Shown: in pieces, positions 33,544 through 43,058 of the stretch
Layout of the letters: each line of letters begins with the position of its first letter
How positions within the stretch are numbered: the first letter of the stretch is position 1
Assembly (NCBI GenBank): GCA_965661005.1
Contig: CBFICB010000008.1
Location: 67,038 to 131,037 of the forward strand
Length of the DNA stretch: 64,000 nucleotides
Direction of reading: 5' to 3'
Source of the DNA: UBA5109 sp965661005
GTDB taxonomy: Bacteria; Pseudomonadota; Gammaproteobacteria; Pseudomonadales; Pseudohongiellaceae
Position numbers and translations under genes: made by a program
The notes under the pieces: model-generated
Database searches by the model: none
What the model was told of the DNA's origin: nothing
What the model saw: only the letters and a program-made list of their open reading frames with translations

Positions 33544-34973
33544 GAAGCAGAACCTACTGAGTCAGATAGCAAACTATTGATGAGCACAGATATATCATCA
33601 CAAGCATCCAGAGACTCCACCAAGTTAAAAACCTCCCCAATTTGCTCTGAATTAAGTACCAATGCTGCACAGTCAGTGAATTTTTCCAGCAGATCTTCTC
33701 GCGTAAAAGGTAAGTCAGGTCCACCACGATAACGCTCATCAGCTTTTTGCACCAGGGTACGACCATCAGCCAGATCAACCTCGACTGTACTTCTTATTTT
33801 TTCCCAGCCCTGAGCCTCAATCTCAGGATCCAGCACGCATTCCACTTTTTTCATCAGCGCTTGAGTCGCATCACTGCAAACAAATTCATCGTTAAATTCA
33901 TGGATGCCGGCTTTACGTCGTAAGGTAATGGCACTCACCATAAAAGCCGGACAAAATTTTGCTTCCAGTTCATTATTGGCAATGGGGTAACGCAAAGGAT
34001 TAAGAATATTAGATCCCGCACGCACACGAATCGCCACGATATCCTCAGCCGAAACATCATTATCAATAACAAGCTTGCGCATGGCATCCATAGTTGGATG
34101 CCCCAAGACACCGCAAGGGTATGGCTTAATGGAGACGCCTGGAGACACAATTGTCATTGGGTTACCGAGTTTACCGACAATACGGTCGGCATCAAAACCA
34201 CCACCATGACTAAAGGTTTGAAAAAATCCCCAGGGCGGATCCAAGGCCTTATCGCCTCCGGTAAAACCATGCGAGGCTAATTCACTGGCAACAATGCCGT
34301 TTTGGGCCGCTCGCCCAACATGCAGTGGTTTTGTCATACTGCCAAAATTGACCCGTATCCCTGAGGCTGAGCTGGCCGCAATGGCTAGCATATGAGCCGT
34401 TTGAGTTTTATCCAGTTTAAGTAACTTGGCCGCCACCGTTGCGGCTCCGAAAGTGCCAACCGTTGCCGACGAATGAAAGCCTTTTTTGTAATGATCCGGA
34501 TGTATGGCTTCAGAAATTTTACATTCGACTTCAAAACCAGTCAGAAAGGCTTCCAGAAACGCTTCGCCCGAAATATTTTCTCTTTCTCCAATAGCTAATG
34601 CAGTGACTAAAGGTGGAATGGTCGGGTGAGTCAGCAGACCAAAAATGCGATCGGCACTGGTAGCCAACTGAGTATCATCCCAATCCAGGGCATGGCCACT
34701 GGTTCCATTAACTAGCGCTGCTGCTGATGCACTGGTCTTAAAAGGGCTTATGCCAAAGACTGTAGCATCCGAACGAGTATCAGTCCCTTTTAAATAATCA
34801 TGCAAAATCTGCCCGGCTGGTTGTGTTGAACCAGCCAACATAACCCCCAAACCATCAATAATGCAGCGCTTTGCCAGCCTTACCGCTTCTTCAGGAAAGT
34901 CTTTGTATTGAACTTGCTGAATATAGTTAACAACCGCGTCAGTTACCGACTCTGAATTAGATAAGTCAGACAT
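33540..34973 (-). CDS. MmgE/PrpD-family protein
   Basis: 477 residues of the MmgE/PrpD fold, whose known members include 2-methylcitrate dehydratase and cis-aconitate decarboxylase; many others are uncharacterised. Seen: VNGTSGHALDWDDTQ (about residues 88-102), HSSATVGTFGAATVAAKLL near 165 and VSIKPYPCGVLGHPTMDAMR near 285, the active-site Lys-Pro-Tyr-Pro segment. No prpB or prpC is nearby, so a methylcitrate role is not supported. Coupled with the MatC-like carrier it may act on a di- or tricarboxylic acid. Confidence 0.85.
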   Translation of the reverse strand: MSDLSNSESVTDAVVNYIQQVQYKDFPEEAVRLAKRCIIDGLGVMLAGSTQPAGQILHDYLKGTDTRSDATVFGISPFKTSASAAALVNGTSGHALDWDDTQLATSADRIFGLLTHPTIPPLVTALAIGERENISGEAFLEAFLTGFEVECKISEAIHPDHYKKGFHSSATVGTFGAATVAAKLLKLDKTQTAHMLAIAASSASGIRVNFGSMTKPLHVGRAAQNGIVASELASHGFTGGDKALDPPWGFFQTFSHGGGFDADRIVGKLGNPMTIVSPGVSIKPYPCGVLGHPTMDAMRKLVIDNDVSAEDIVAIRVRAGSNILNPLRYPIANNELEAKFCPAFMVSAITLRRKAGIHEFNDEFVCSDATQALMKKVECVLDPEIEAQGWEKIRSTVEVDLADGRTLVQKADERYRGGPDLPFTREDLLEKFTDCAALVLNSEQIGEVFNLVESLDACDDISVLINSLLSDSVGSAS

Positions 34974-35249
34974 AAGATTTAGACAACTCCCTGATAGATA
35001 TTAAAGATTTAAATTCTGATTGATCGAAATTAATTATTGGGCGACAAGTTACCCTATCGTTGAAGTTTGAACAAATAGGATCTTGCTCTTTGATTTATTT
35101 TTCTATTTATTGTTAAAAAAGACAGGCAAGGCTATCGCCCCATTAAATCTTAAAAGCCAAGCATCAGCCTTATTATTCAGTAAAGCTCAACAGGAATGAT
35201 TTCTGCTTACAGCCATATCCATTTAAATCAAAGGATGTTTAGTAATGTT

Positions 35250-35801
35250 TTAAACGAGCCTGAAAACTCGAATCAACACAGCTTCCCTTTCAGGGCGTAA
35301 GCTATCCAGTGTACCAACATGAATAGACTGATTAAGCCAATCATATTCCTCTGGTGCAGTTATCTGTATGAAGGAGAATCTTGCCTGGCCCGGTTGAGGA
35401 CTGGATATTACCTGATTGCGCACAGTGAAAATGGCACCATCGTCAGTCTGCAATTCATATAAGGCATCAAGCAAGCGAACTCCGTCTTCTCTTACCAGTT
35501 GTCTGTCGGCTCCTCCAGCAAGGACAGTGCCACGAATATTCGGGCCTTCAAAAGTGCCGCCAGTAATTGGCACCATGGCTCTTTGCCCAAGCGGCCCTTT
35601 GCCTAAGTCGAGGCCGGGTTCAATATCAACAATGGCTTCATAGACGAATTCTGTCTCGGGGTAATTAAATGGAATTTGCGGAGCCAGTGGTGGCGATACT
35701 TGCTGAGCTTTAACAGCCACGGCTGCCAAGGTTAAACCTGCTGCACCCAGCAGCATGTCTCGTCGATTAAAGCTCGGAGCTGATTTTTTATTGTCGCTCA
35801 T
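35250..35801 (-). CDS. Exported DUF3237 protein (Tat leader)
   Basis: 183 residues: leader SFNRRDMLLGAAGLTLAAVA, then a DUF3237 domain with AMVPITGGTFEGPNIRGTVL, AGGADRQLVREDGVRLLDAL and TDDGAIFTVRN, ending in EAVLIRVFRLV. DUF3237 is a beta-barrel family without an assigned reaction. ATG 35801 follows a GAGAG sequence; nine more residues would be added from an upstream ATG. Tandem with a second, related copy directly upstream, followed further upstream by a tannase-like gene on the same strand. Confidence 0.85.
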   Translation of the reverse strand: MSDNKKSAPSFNRRDMLLGAAGLTLAAVAVKAQQVSPPLAPQIPFNYPETEFVYEAIVDIEPGLDLGKGPLGQRAMVPITGGTFEGPNIRGTVLAGGADRQLVREDGVRLLDALYELQTDDGAIFTVRNQVISSPQPGQARFSFIQITAPEEYDWLNQSIHVGTLDSLRPEREAVLIRVFRLV

Positions 35802-35862
35802 AATAATTCTCTCTTTTTTTTGTCTCAAATACTCTCTTTAAATTCAGGTTTATTGCTTGCTG

Positions 35863-36402
35863 TTAGTGTAGACGCCAAAAGCGGATAACCACTCCATTTG
35901 GATAACGTTCGCCGGTAGCAACAAAAATAGATTTCATAAGCCATTCAAGTTCCGGCGCACTGGTTTCAAATTTAGGGATAGCACGAAAATAAATCTGCGA
36001 CTGATCGACAACTTCCCCAGCATTAAGACGAGTAATTACATCAGGTGGCGCATGTCTGATCCCGACATTGGACACGTAAATCAAATCACCTGAATCTGTT
36101 TCCAGAGTGTAACGGGCATCGATATCAGTAAAGCCATCTTCACGAATTATCTGCCAGTCAGCGCCACCCGGGACGACTCTACCCTTGACGTCAGGGCCTT
36201 TAAAACTTCCACCCAGAATATCGACAATACGTCTGGTGCCATTAGGCAACAAGCCAACCACTGTCGGGTCGGCAACTTCGACCAGCACCTCAAAAGCAAA
36301 GCTCAACTCCGGAGGCTCAGGTATGTCTTGTGCCTGGATACTGCCGATAACAAAAGATCCCAGCAAACTTAAGGCTAAGGTAATTGATTTCAATTTAATC
36401 AT
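35863..36402 (-). CDS. Secreted DUF3237 protein (Sec leader)
   Basis: 179 residues: Sec signal (LALSLLGSFVIGSIQAQD), then the DUF3237 domain with RRIVDILGGSFKGPDVKGRV, VPGGADWQIIREDGFTDIDA and ETDSGDLIYVSNVGI, ending GVVIRFWRLH. A paralogue of the 35250 copy with a different export route. It sits between that copy and the tannase/feruloyl esterase gene, all minus strand with short gaps, so a joint role with the esterase on phenolic esters is a reasonable guess. Confidence 0.85.
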   Translation of the reverse strand: MIKLKSITLALSLLGSFVIGSIQAQDIPEPPELSFAFEVLVEVADPTVVGLLPNGTRRIVDILGGSFKGPDVKGRVVPGGADWQIIREDGFTDIDARYTLETDSGDLIYVSNVGIRHAPPDVITRLNAGEVVDQSQIYFRAIPKFETSAPELEWLMKSIFVATGERYPNGVVIRFWRLH

Positions 36403-36453
36403 TTTCTCTCTCTTTTAACTTCTGTTTATGTTTATTCGAGTAAAGACAGGATA

Positions 36454-38241
36454 CTAGGGGGCGACACAGCTGAAGTTAGCGGCATCCTCGATATCTCCAC
36501 TTCCGTTATATCGAGCCACTTGAGGGAAGGCACATAAAGGTCGAGTCCGCTGCGGTGACCAGTCAGCAGGGATTTCTGGATTATTCCCGCGTACTGAGGC
36601 AATAACACGATCAGGTGCGACGCCCTCTTCGACCCAGGCAACCAATGCCTCAAACATATTAAACTGATCCGTGCTGGGTCCACTGGCACAATGGCCCATT
36701 CCTGGTACCAGATACACTCTGGCAAACTCATCCGCATTACCTGCATTTTGTGCATTAAGTGCAGAATACCAGCGGATAGTATCATCGGGCGAGAACACGC
36801 CATCTGCCATACCGTGATATACCATCAATTTGGAACCAGCATCCCTTAAGGCATCCATATTATTGGGATTAGGCGGCGTCATAAATGACATCGGTGATTC
36901 CGTATAAATCTCATCAGTAGCATAAATTTTTGCTGCATCAGTATCCATATCAAAGTTCATGGCAAACTGATAACCACCCTGTTCTCTGAACATGTCTATA
37001 TCAAAAGGAGGTGTAGTAAAAATTGCGGCCGTTGCTCCAGGATCACGATTCTGGCTTTGTGACGAGTTAAATTTCCAGCCAGCCCAGCTTTGACCTGCCA
37101 TGCCAGGGTCATAAGGAAAACTGGTATAAAGCGCTTCACCGGCTGAATTACGCGCACCAGCCATGATATTACCCAGTACCGTTTTCTGATCTTCAGATAG
37201 ACACATACCATTTCTTTCAGCTTCACAGCTTGGCACATCCCTTTGCAGGTCAAACTCTGCTCGACAAGCCATGTTATCTGCAACCATGCCATCGGCGAGA
37301 CCATCGAGACTGTCACAACGTTCCAGCACCTTGCTGGCTATCATGTCTCTTTCTGCCTGAGTAAAGGCAGTGCTGATATCAGGGTTGCCGTCTTCATTTA
37401 AAGAAGTCGCAACCAGGGTGAATTGTTGAACCGCATAAAGCTGTGCGACTGCGGCCTGGGGAAGGTTAAAGCCTGGGTTACCTGCAAGAATGCCATCATA
37501 TTGATCGGCATATCGAGCGGCTGCAACCATGCCATGCCGACCGCCATTTGAACATCCCGCAAAGTAAGAGCGATCGGGACCTTTACCGTAGGCATCAGTA
37601 ATTAAGGATTTTGCCATCGGCGTCAAGTTTGCTACAGCATTGTAGCCATAATCAATTCGTGCCTGAGGATCTATACCAAAAAAAGGAGCTGGCCCCTCAT
37701 GACCGGCATTCGAATTTATCACCGCATAACCTAATTGCAGAGCCGTGGTTGTCTGGCTACCGTCCAGATTTCCTGTTGCAGCATTCACAAAACCATCAAC
37801 GCCACCATTAGCATGGTAAAAAAAGCGACCATTCCAGTTTTCCGGTAAACGCATTTCAAAACCGATAGCATAAGTATTGTTATCAATTGAACTCACTCTC
37901 TCATTCATCTGCCCCCTTATCAGGCAATGCGCATCTGCTTCACTGGTCCTGCCTCTGCCCTGATCTACCGGGCCGGCTGGCACTGTACTAACACTTGTGA
38001 TTACAGTCTGATCAAAAGAAAACTGCTCACTCAAGGCTTCGCAGTTTAATAAACTTGCCCCGGTTACTTGAGCCGCAGTTGATGACATAGCACTCGATAT
38101 TTCATCACTTGAGGGTGTTTCTGATATTGCGCTTTCTGTTGCCCCACCATCTCCACCACATGCGGCGAGCGTCAGTAAAAAGGGAGCAATTAAGAGGAAT
38201 TTTGCAAGTCGAGCATTAACTGTTTCTTTTATTATTGGCAT
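36454..38241 (-). CDS. Tannase/feruloyl-esterase-family lipoprotein
   Basis: 595 residues. Lipoprotein signal (LLTLAACGG, Cys28). The catalytic pattern CS-D-HC of this family is complete: Cys230-Ser231 in FAGCSNGGRHGMVAA, Asp480 in VYHGMADGVFSPDD, and His517-Cys518 in VPGMGHCASGPS. Such enzymes hydrolyse gallate, ferulate or related esters outside the cell. It lies just upstream of, and divergent from, the Ech/Fcs operon that would take up the released hydroxycinnamates, comparable to the esterase genes of hca clusters. Confidence 0.92.
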   Translation of the reverse strand: MPIIKETVNARLAKFLLIAPFLLTLAACGGDGGATESAISETPSSDEISSAMSSTAAQVTGASLLNCEALSEQFSFDQTVITSVSTVPAGPVDQGRGRTSEADAHCLIRGQMNERVSSIDNNTYAIGFEMRLPENWNGRFFYHANGGVDGFVNAATGNLDGSQTTTALQLGYAVINSNAGHEGPAPFFGIDPQARIDYGYNAVANLTPMAKSLITDAYGKGPDRSYFAGCSNGGRHGMVAAARYADQYDGILAGNPGFNLPQAAVAQLYAVQQFTLVATSLNEDGNPDISTAFTQAERDMIASKVLERCDSLDGLADGMVADNMACRAEFDLQRDVPSCEAERNGMCLSEDQKTVLGNIMAGARNSAGEALYTSFPYDPGMAGQSWAGWKFNSSQSQNRDPGATAAIFTTPPFDIDMFREQGGYQFAMNFDMDTDAAKIYATDEIYTESPMSFMTPPNPNNMDALRDAGSKLMVYHGMADGVFSPDDTIRWYSALNAQNAGNADEFARVYLVPGMGHCASGPSTDQFNMFEALVAWVEEGVAPDRVIASVRGNNPEIPADWSPQRTRPLCAFPQVARYNGSGDIEDAANFSCVAP

Positions 38242-38352
38242 CTATAAACCTCGAGAATGGCGAATTTGATTTTAAAATAAGTCCATCTATTTTAACTAAA
38301 ATAAATACTTTGTCTTGTTGTAAATGAATATATCGAATGTTATGCTAAATAA

Positions 38353-38366
38353 CAATAATTATTATA
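38353..38366. promoter_or_regulatory. Candidate MarR-type operator before ech
   Basis: CAATAATTATTATA, with a perfect 10-bp dyad core AATAATTATT, 20 bases before the ech start. It differs by one inserted base from the 13-base arms of the large inverted repeat between the MarR gene and the acyl-CoA dehydrogenase gene (43611-43649). The shared sequence suggests one regulator acting at both promoters. Confidence 0.45.
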
Positions 38367-38385
38367 TAACTTTCAGGTGGAACCT

Positions 38386-39213
38386 ATGTCTTCAGAAACC
38401 GTTTCTTATGTCGTTGAAAATCGAATAGCTTGGGTAAGCTTCAATCGCCCGGAAAAACGCAATGCCATGAGCCCAGAGCTCAATCGCCAAATGCTGGATG
38501 TGCTGGACATGCTGGAACATAATGATGATGTCGGCGTTTTGGTATTAACGGGTGAAGGTAGCGCCTGGACTGCCGGAATGGATCTCAAGGAGTATTTCCG
38601 TGAAACTGAGGCCACAGGCTTGGGCGGAACTCGTAAGGCCCAGAGAGAGTCCTATGGCTGGTGGCGCCGTCTACGATGGTATCAAAAGCCCACTGTTGCC
38701 ATGGTTAATGGCTGGTGTTTTGGTGGCGGTTACGGTCCTTTATATGCCTGTGATTTAGCTATTGCTTCTGAAGAAGCAAAATTTGGATTAAGTGAAATTA
38801 ACTGGGGTATTTTACCCGGCGGCGGAGCAACTAAAGTTGCTACTGACCTCATGTCCATGAGAGACGCAATGTATCACGCCCTTACCGGTGAAAATATTGA
38901 CGCCAAAAAAGCCGCTGAGTGGAAGCTGATCAACGAAGCCGTTCCTGCTGAAAACCTAAAAGCACGAGTGACTGAATTATGTAATGTCCTGCTGGAAAAA
39001 AATCCAGTTGCCCTGAAAGCAACCAAAGACGCCATTCGTCGAGTTAAAGAAATGACCTATGACAATGCTGAAGATTATTTGGTACGTGCTCAGGAAGCGG
39101 CAAACAGTTATGACAATGAAGGCCGCAAAGAAGGTATTCGACAGTTTATTGATGAAAAATCCTATAAGCCTGGGCTTGGCAGCTATGATGTATCCAAACA
39201 AAAAAAATCCTGA
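38386..39213 (+). CDS. ech: Hydroxycinnamoyl-CoA hydratase-lyase (Ech/HCHL)
   Basis: 275-residue crotonase-fold enzyme that hydrates feruloyl- or p-coumaroyl-CoA and splits it to the benzaldehyde and acetyl-CoA. Diagnostic segments match the Pseudomonas enzyme closely: NRPEKRNAMSPELNRQM, WTAGMDLKEYFRE, MVNGWCFGGGYGPLYACDLA and FGLSEINWGILPGG (catalytic Glu). ATG 38386 follows AGGTGGA; a GTG at 38377 lies inside that site. First gene of the operon ech-fcs-transporter. The aldehyde product needs a dehydrogenase that I do not see in the window. Confidence 0.95.
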   Translation: MSSETVSYVVENRIAWVSFNRPEKRNAMSPELNRQMLDVLDMLEHNDDVGVLVLTGEGSAWTAGMDLKEYFRETEATGLGGTRKAQRESYGWWRRLRWYQKPTVAMVNGWCFGGGYGPLYACDLAIASEEAKFGLSEINWGILPGGGATKVATDLMSMRDAMYHALTGENIDAKKAAEWKLINEAVPAENLKARVTELCNVLLEKNPVALKATKDAIRRVKEMTYDNAEDYLVRAQEAANSYDNEGRKEGIRQFIDEKSYKPGLGSYDVSKQKKS

Positions 39214-39229
39214 TGACGGGGTAAATTAA

Positions 39230-40705
39230 ATGAATGGAGCAGCAGATCTTCTAGGCTTCCACGCTCGTTTCAGAGCCGATAAAGTCGTCGCCATTGATTT
39301 ACCTAGAAACCGGCACTGGACCTATGCCGAACTGGATCTTAGCTGTGGGCAATATGCTACAGCTTTAATAAATCATGGTGTTCAACAAGGCGATCGTATT
39401 GTCTGTCTGGCAAAAAATCGTGTAGAGCTGATTGCTCTGCATCTTGCCTGTGCACGTGTTGGTGCCATATATGCCCCGATTAACTGGCGTCTCATGGCAA
39501 GCGAAATCAGCTCCCTGATTGAAGATGCTGAGCCTAAACTGATCATTGGTGATGAATTATTAGAAAGTGCAGAACTGGAAGGCATTGATATTGAGTCTTT
39601 TGTGCAAGAGTCGGCTGAACTCGAGGCGCTGCCTTATGAGTTGATAGACAGCAACCTGCCGTCTTTAATCTTATATACCTCTGGCACTTCCGGAAAACCT
39701 AAAGGCGCCCTTCTCAGCGAAAACAACCTGACTGAAACTGCCATTAATTTTAGTCTGGTCGGCAAGGTCAACAGCAGCAGTATCGTCATGAGCGATGCAC
39801 CAATGTTTCATATTATCGGTCTTATTACAGCCATACGCCCGGCCATGTTTCAAGGCGCCAGCTTTGTGGTTTCTGATGGCTTTGAACCCGCTCGAACGCT
39901 TGATCGATTAGCGGATGATGAATTAGCAGTCACTCATTATTTCTGTGTCCCGGTGATGGCTGATTTGATAAAAGCAGAACCCGCATACACACCCGACAAA
40001 CTCAAAAGGCTTACGGCAATTTTTACCGGCGGTGCGCCCTATGCAGAAGCTAAAATTCAGGAATGGGTGAAGGATGGCATCGCAGTAGCCAATGGCTTTG
40101 GTATGAGTGAAGCAGGCACTGTATTCGGCATGCCTCCCGATAATGAGTTAATAGCAGCTCGGCCTGGTTCAACTGGTATTACTACCTCCAGAGTTAAAGC
40201 CCGAATTGTTGATCCTGATGGCAAGCCCTGTCTTACCGGGGAATCAGGAGAACTGCAATTAAAAGGACCTAATATCACTTCCGGTTATTGGCGTAGACCA
40301 GAAGAAAATTCAAAGGTTTTCACTGAAGATGGATGGTTTTGTACAGGTGATATTGCCCGCTGCGATGAAGCCGGCTATTTCTGGATTGTAGATCGCCTAA
40401 AAGACATGTTTATTTCGGGCGGAGAAAACGTCTATCCCGGCGAGATTGAATCATTACTGGCCCATGATCCTGCTATAAAGGAATGCGCTGTCATTGGCAG
40501 ACCCGATGAAAAATGGGGTGAAGTGGGACATTTGTTTATCGTACTTGCCGATCCAAAAGCCGAGGTAAATGCTGACTCGTTTATTCAAAACCTTGATGGC
40601 AAACTGGCTCGATTCAAATTACCCAAATATGTTAGTCTGCTGGACGCTTTACCCAGAAATGCCAATGGCAAGATTGTTAAAGCGGCCCTACTGGAAAAAA
40701 TATAA
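39230..40705 (+). CDS. fcs: Feruloyl/hydroxycinnamoyl-CoA synthetase (Fcs type)
   Basis: 491-residue adenylate-forming CoA ligase. Seen: LILYTSGTSGKPKGALLSEN (ATP motif, about residues 148-167), NGFGMSEAGT near 285, GWFCTGDIARCDEAGYFWIV near 370, RLKDMFISGGENVYPGEIE (hinge) and NANGKIVKAAL with the C-terminal catalytic Lys. Substrate inferred from the adjacent Ech, 16 bases upstream. Activates hydroxycinnamates with ATP and CoA so that Ech can act. Confidence 0.88.
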   Translation: MNGAADLLGFHARFRADKVVAIDLPRNRHWTYAELDLSCGQYATALINHGVQQGDRIVCLAKNRVELIALHLACARVGAIYAPINWRLMASEISSLIEDAEPKLIIGDELLESAELEGIDIESFVQESAELEALPYELIDSNLPSLILYTSGTSGKPKGALLSENNLTETAINFSLVGKVNSSSIVMSDAPMFHIIGLITAIRPAMFQGASFVVSDGFEPARTLDRLADDELAVTHYFCVPVMADLIKAEPAYTPDKLKRLTAIFTGGAPYAEAKIQEWVKDGIAVANGFGMSEAGTVFGMPPDNELIAARPGSTGITTSRVKARIVDPDGKPCLTGESGELQLKGPNITSGYWRRPEENSKVFTEDGWFCTGDIARCDEAGYFWIVDRLKDMFISGGENVYPGEIESLLAHDPAIKECAVIGRPDEKWGEVGHLFIVLADPKAEVNADSFIQNLDGKLARFKLPKYVSLLDALPRNANGKIVKAALLEKI

Positions 40706-40740
40706 CAACAATAAGCAAGTTTAGCTGGAGAAAAACCACC

Positions 40741-42063
40741 ATGAGCCAAGATCCCAGAACAATTATTAATGACAGTCCCATGTCATTAATGCAGATTATT
40801 GCTGTTGCCATCACCATCGGCCTCAATGCGCTGGATGGATTCGACATACTGTCCATTGCTTTTGCCTCACCGGGCATTGTCGCTGACTGGGGCATACAAC
40901 CCGGCGCGATTGGTATAGTGCTATCCATGGAATTATTGGGCATGGGTGTTGGCGCCATAACTCTTGGCGGACTGGCTGATAAAATTGGGCGCCGCCATAC
41001 CATCCTAATCTGTCTGGCTTTAATGGTCGTTGGCATGGGCATGGCCTCAACTGCCAATTCAATTATGGAATTATCTATCTGGCGAGTTCTTACAGGGCTT
41101 GGTATTGGAGGCATGCTAGCCGCAACCAATGCTACAGTTGCTGAATTTGCCAATAAAAGACACCGCACCCTATGCATTTCCCTGATGGCCATTGGTTACC
41201 CGATTGGCGCCACAGTAGGTGGCATGATAATAGCCGTACTGCTCGTTAATAATGACTGGCGCATAGTATTTGAATTTGGCGCCATTGTGACCGCCTGTTT
41301 TATACCTTTGGTCTGGTTTTTTGTTCCAGAGTCGCCCGCTTTTTTAACAGATAAACAGCCTAAAGGTGCGCTTGATTCGATCAATCGCACTTTCAAGCGT
41401 ATGGGTTTTCCTTCAGTGACCTCACTACCCCAATTAACTGAAGCCGAAAAAGGCTATTCAGTTAGTGATATTTTCAGCCCGGCACTTCTGGCCAAAACCG
41501 TCTTGATTACAATTGCCTATTTCACTCATCTGGCAACTTTCTATTTTATTCTTAAATGGGCCCCTGTCATTGTTGTAGACATGGGCTTTGCTCCAAGCAC
41601 GGCAGCTGGCGTGCTGGTTTGGGCCAATATAGGCGGCGCTATCGGTGGTGGGCTTCTTGGCCTGATCGCTGTGAAATACAGTATTCGAAAATTAACCATT
41701 GGCGGCATGCTTATTTCGGTACCAATGATCATTTTATTTGGCAGTGGGTTTACCGAACTTGGCATGCTGTCAATAGCTGCCGGCTCAGCTGGTTTTTTCA
41801 CCAATGCCGGCGTTGTGGGTCTTTATGCCCTTATAGCGACATCCTTCCCTACCCATGTACGTGCAACAGCAACAGGCTTTGTCATCGGAGTTGGTCGTGG
41901 CGGCGCATTTCTGTCTCCCATCATCGCAGGCTATATGTTTCAGGCTGGACTAGGGTTGCAGGCAGTTGCTGTATTTATGTCTAGCGGAGCACTCATCGGA
42001 GCAATTGCCTTGATTATATTAGGCTACAAAACCTACCGCGGAGCAGCGCCCGTTACAGCATAA
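40741..42063 (+). CDS. Aromatic acid:H+ symporter (AAHS-family MFS)
   Basis: 440-residue 12-TM major facilitator. Seen: NALDGFDILSIAFASPGI in TM1, the AAHS signature with its Asp; GGLADKIGRRHTILI in loop 2-3; and a PESPAFL motif after TM6. Resembles PcaK/HcaK-type carriers and is likely the hydroxycinnamate or benzoate importer for this operon. GGAG precedes the ATG; 35 bases after fcs. Confidence 0.9.
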   Translation: MSQDPRTIINDSPMSLMQIIAVAITIGLNALDGFDILSIAFASPGIVADWGIQPGAIGIVLSMELLGMGVGAITLGGLADKIGRRHTILICLALMVVGMGMASTANSIMELSIWRVLTGLGIGGMLAATNATVAEFANKRHRTLCISLMAIGYPIGATVGGMIIAVLLVNNDWRIVFEFGAIVTACFIPLVWFFVPESPAFLTDKQPKGALDSINRTFKRMGFPSVTSLPQLTEAEKGYSVSDIFSPALLAKTVLITIAYFTHLATFYFILKWAPVIVVDMGFAPSTAAGVLVWANIGGAIGGGLLGLIAVKYSIRKLTIGGMLISVPMIILFGSGFTELGMLSIAAGSAGFFTNAGVVGLYALIATSFPTHVRATATGFVIGVGRGGAFLSPIIAGYMFQAGLGLQAVAVFMSSGALIGAIALIILGYKTYRGAAPVTA

Positions 42064-42141
42064 GTTGCTGAATAAAATATTTGACGCATGATAATGCGCC
42101 TTTCGAGTGACAGGCCATTTGAGTGAGGCTTTTCTTATTCT

Positions 42142-43026
42142 TTATTGTCTTTTTGAAAGCTGCTCTCTAACAGCAAGCAATGTACTAATGATTTCTTTTG
42201 GCTTATTGATATGAGCAAAACAATAACGTTCATGTTGCGCTAATATTTGTGCAATATTTTTAACCAACAAGCCCCCTGCTTCGCTCAAGCTTAGTTTCTG
42301 TGTCCTGCCTTTAACCTCAGCGTCGACCAATTTGCGTGCTTTCAACTCACTGACCAATGTAGAAATATTGGCTCTTTTTATACCCAGACGCCTGCCTAAA
42401 TTGCTTTGATTAATGCCAGGATTATTAATAAGCATCATCATTGCGGAGGCATTGGTTGGAATCAAATCCAATATCGATAAGTCCTTAACCAGCTTACTCA
42501 TTGCCAGTGATGAAGTTCGAATGATTAGATAACTAAGCTGCTGATAGCCTGAGGCTTTTTCAGAACTCTCTACCCTTGGGTCAAGTAAACTCTGAGTAGC
42601 ATTTAGGGCTTTGCTGAGTGCCGAAAGCTCTTTACTGGATAGAACAGAAAAACAATTATCTGCATGTCTCTCAAGACAAAGTTCAATGTTAGGTAGTTGC
42701 TTATTTCCCTGTGCGGTCAACTCTACATATTGAGACCTGCCATCAAGCGAAGACCGGGATACAAGCCCTCTTTTTTCCAGACTGACTACCATGGGTGAAA
42801 TATTGGTTCTTTTAATACCCAGAAGATGTGAAAGGTCCATTTGAATAACATCTTTTTGATTGGCCAAAACCAGCAGAATAGATGCCGCACCGGGAATTAG
42901 GTTGAGTGGTTTTAACTCCCTGGTGAGGTCAGCCTGTATTTGCATGGCGACTCGACGCAACTGATAACCTACATGGTTTTCCAGGGGCTCTTGCAGATAA
43001 TCCATTAACTCGGATTCAGTCAACAT
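42142..43026 (-). CDS. Tandem MarR-MarR fusion regulator
   Basis: 294 residues with two complete MarR domains in one chain: repeat 1 about residues 18-145, repeat 2 about 160-290. Each has its own recognition helix (LLGIKRTNISPMVVSLEKRG and RLGIKRANISTLVSELKARK) and wing (RSSLDGRSQYVELT and AEVKGRTQKLSLS). MarR proteins normally act as dimers of about 140-150-residue chains, so this could fold as a built-in pseudo-dimer or bridge two operators. It lies next to a single-domain MarR paralogue, convergent with the hydroxycinnamate transporter. Ligand likely a hydroxycinnamoyl-CoA thioester, by analogy with HcaR/FerR. Confidence 0.9.
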   Translation of the reverse strand: MLTESELMDYLQEPLENHVGYQLRRVAMQIQADLTRELKPLNLIPGAASILLVLANQKDVIQMDLSHLLGIKRTNISPMVVSLEKRGLVSRSSLDGRSQYVELTAQGNKQLPNIELCLERHADNCFSVLSSKELSALSKALNATQSLLDPRVESSEKASGYQQLSYLIIRTSSLAMSKLVKDLSILDLIPTNASAMMMLINNPGINQSNLGRRLGIKRANISTLVSELKARKLVDAEVKGRTQKLSLSEAGGLLVKNIAQILAQHERYCFAHINKPKEIISTLLAVREQLSKRQ

Positions 43027-43058
43027 ATTATGTCTTACTCACCATGTTGCGACAGATG

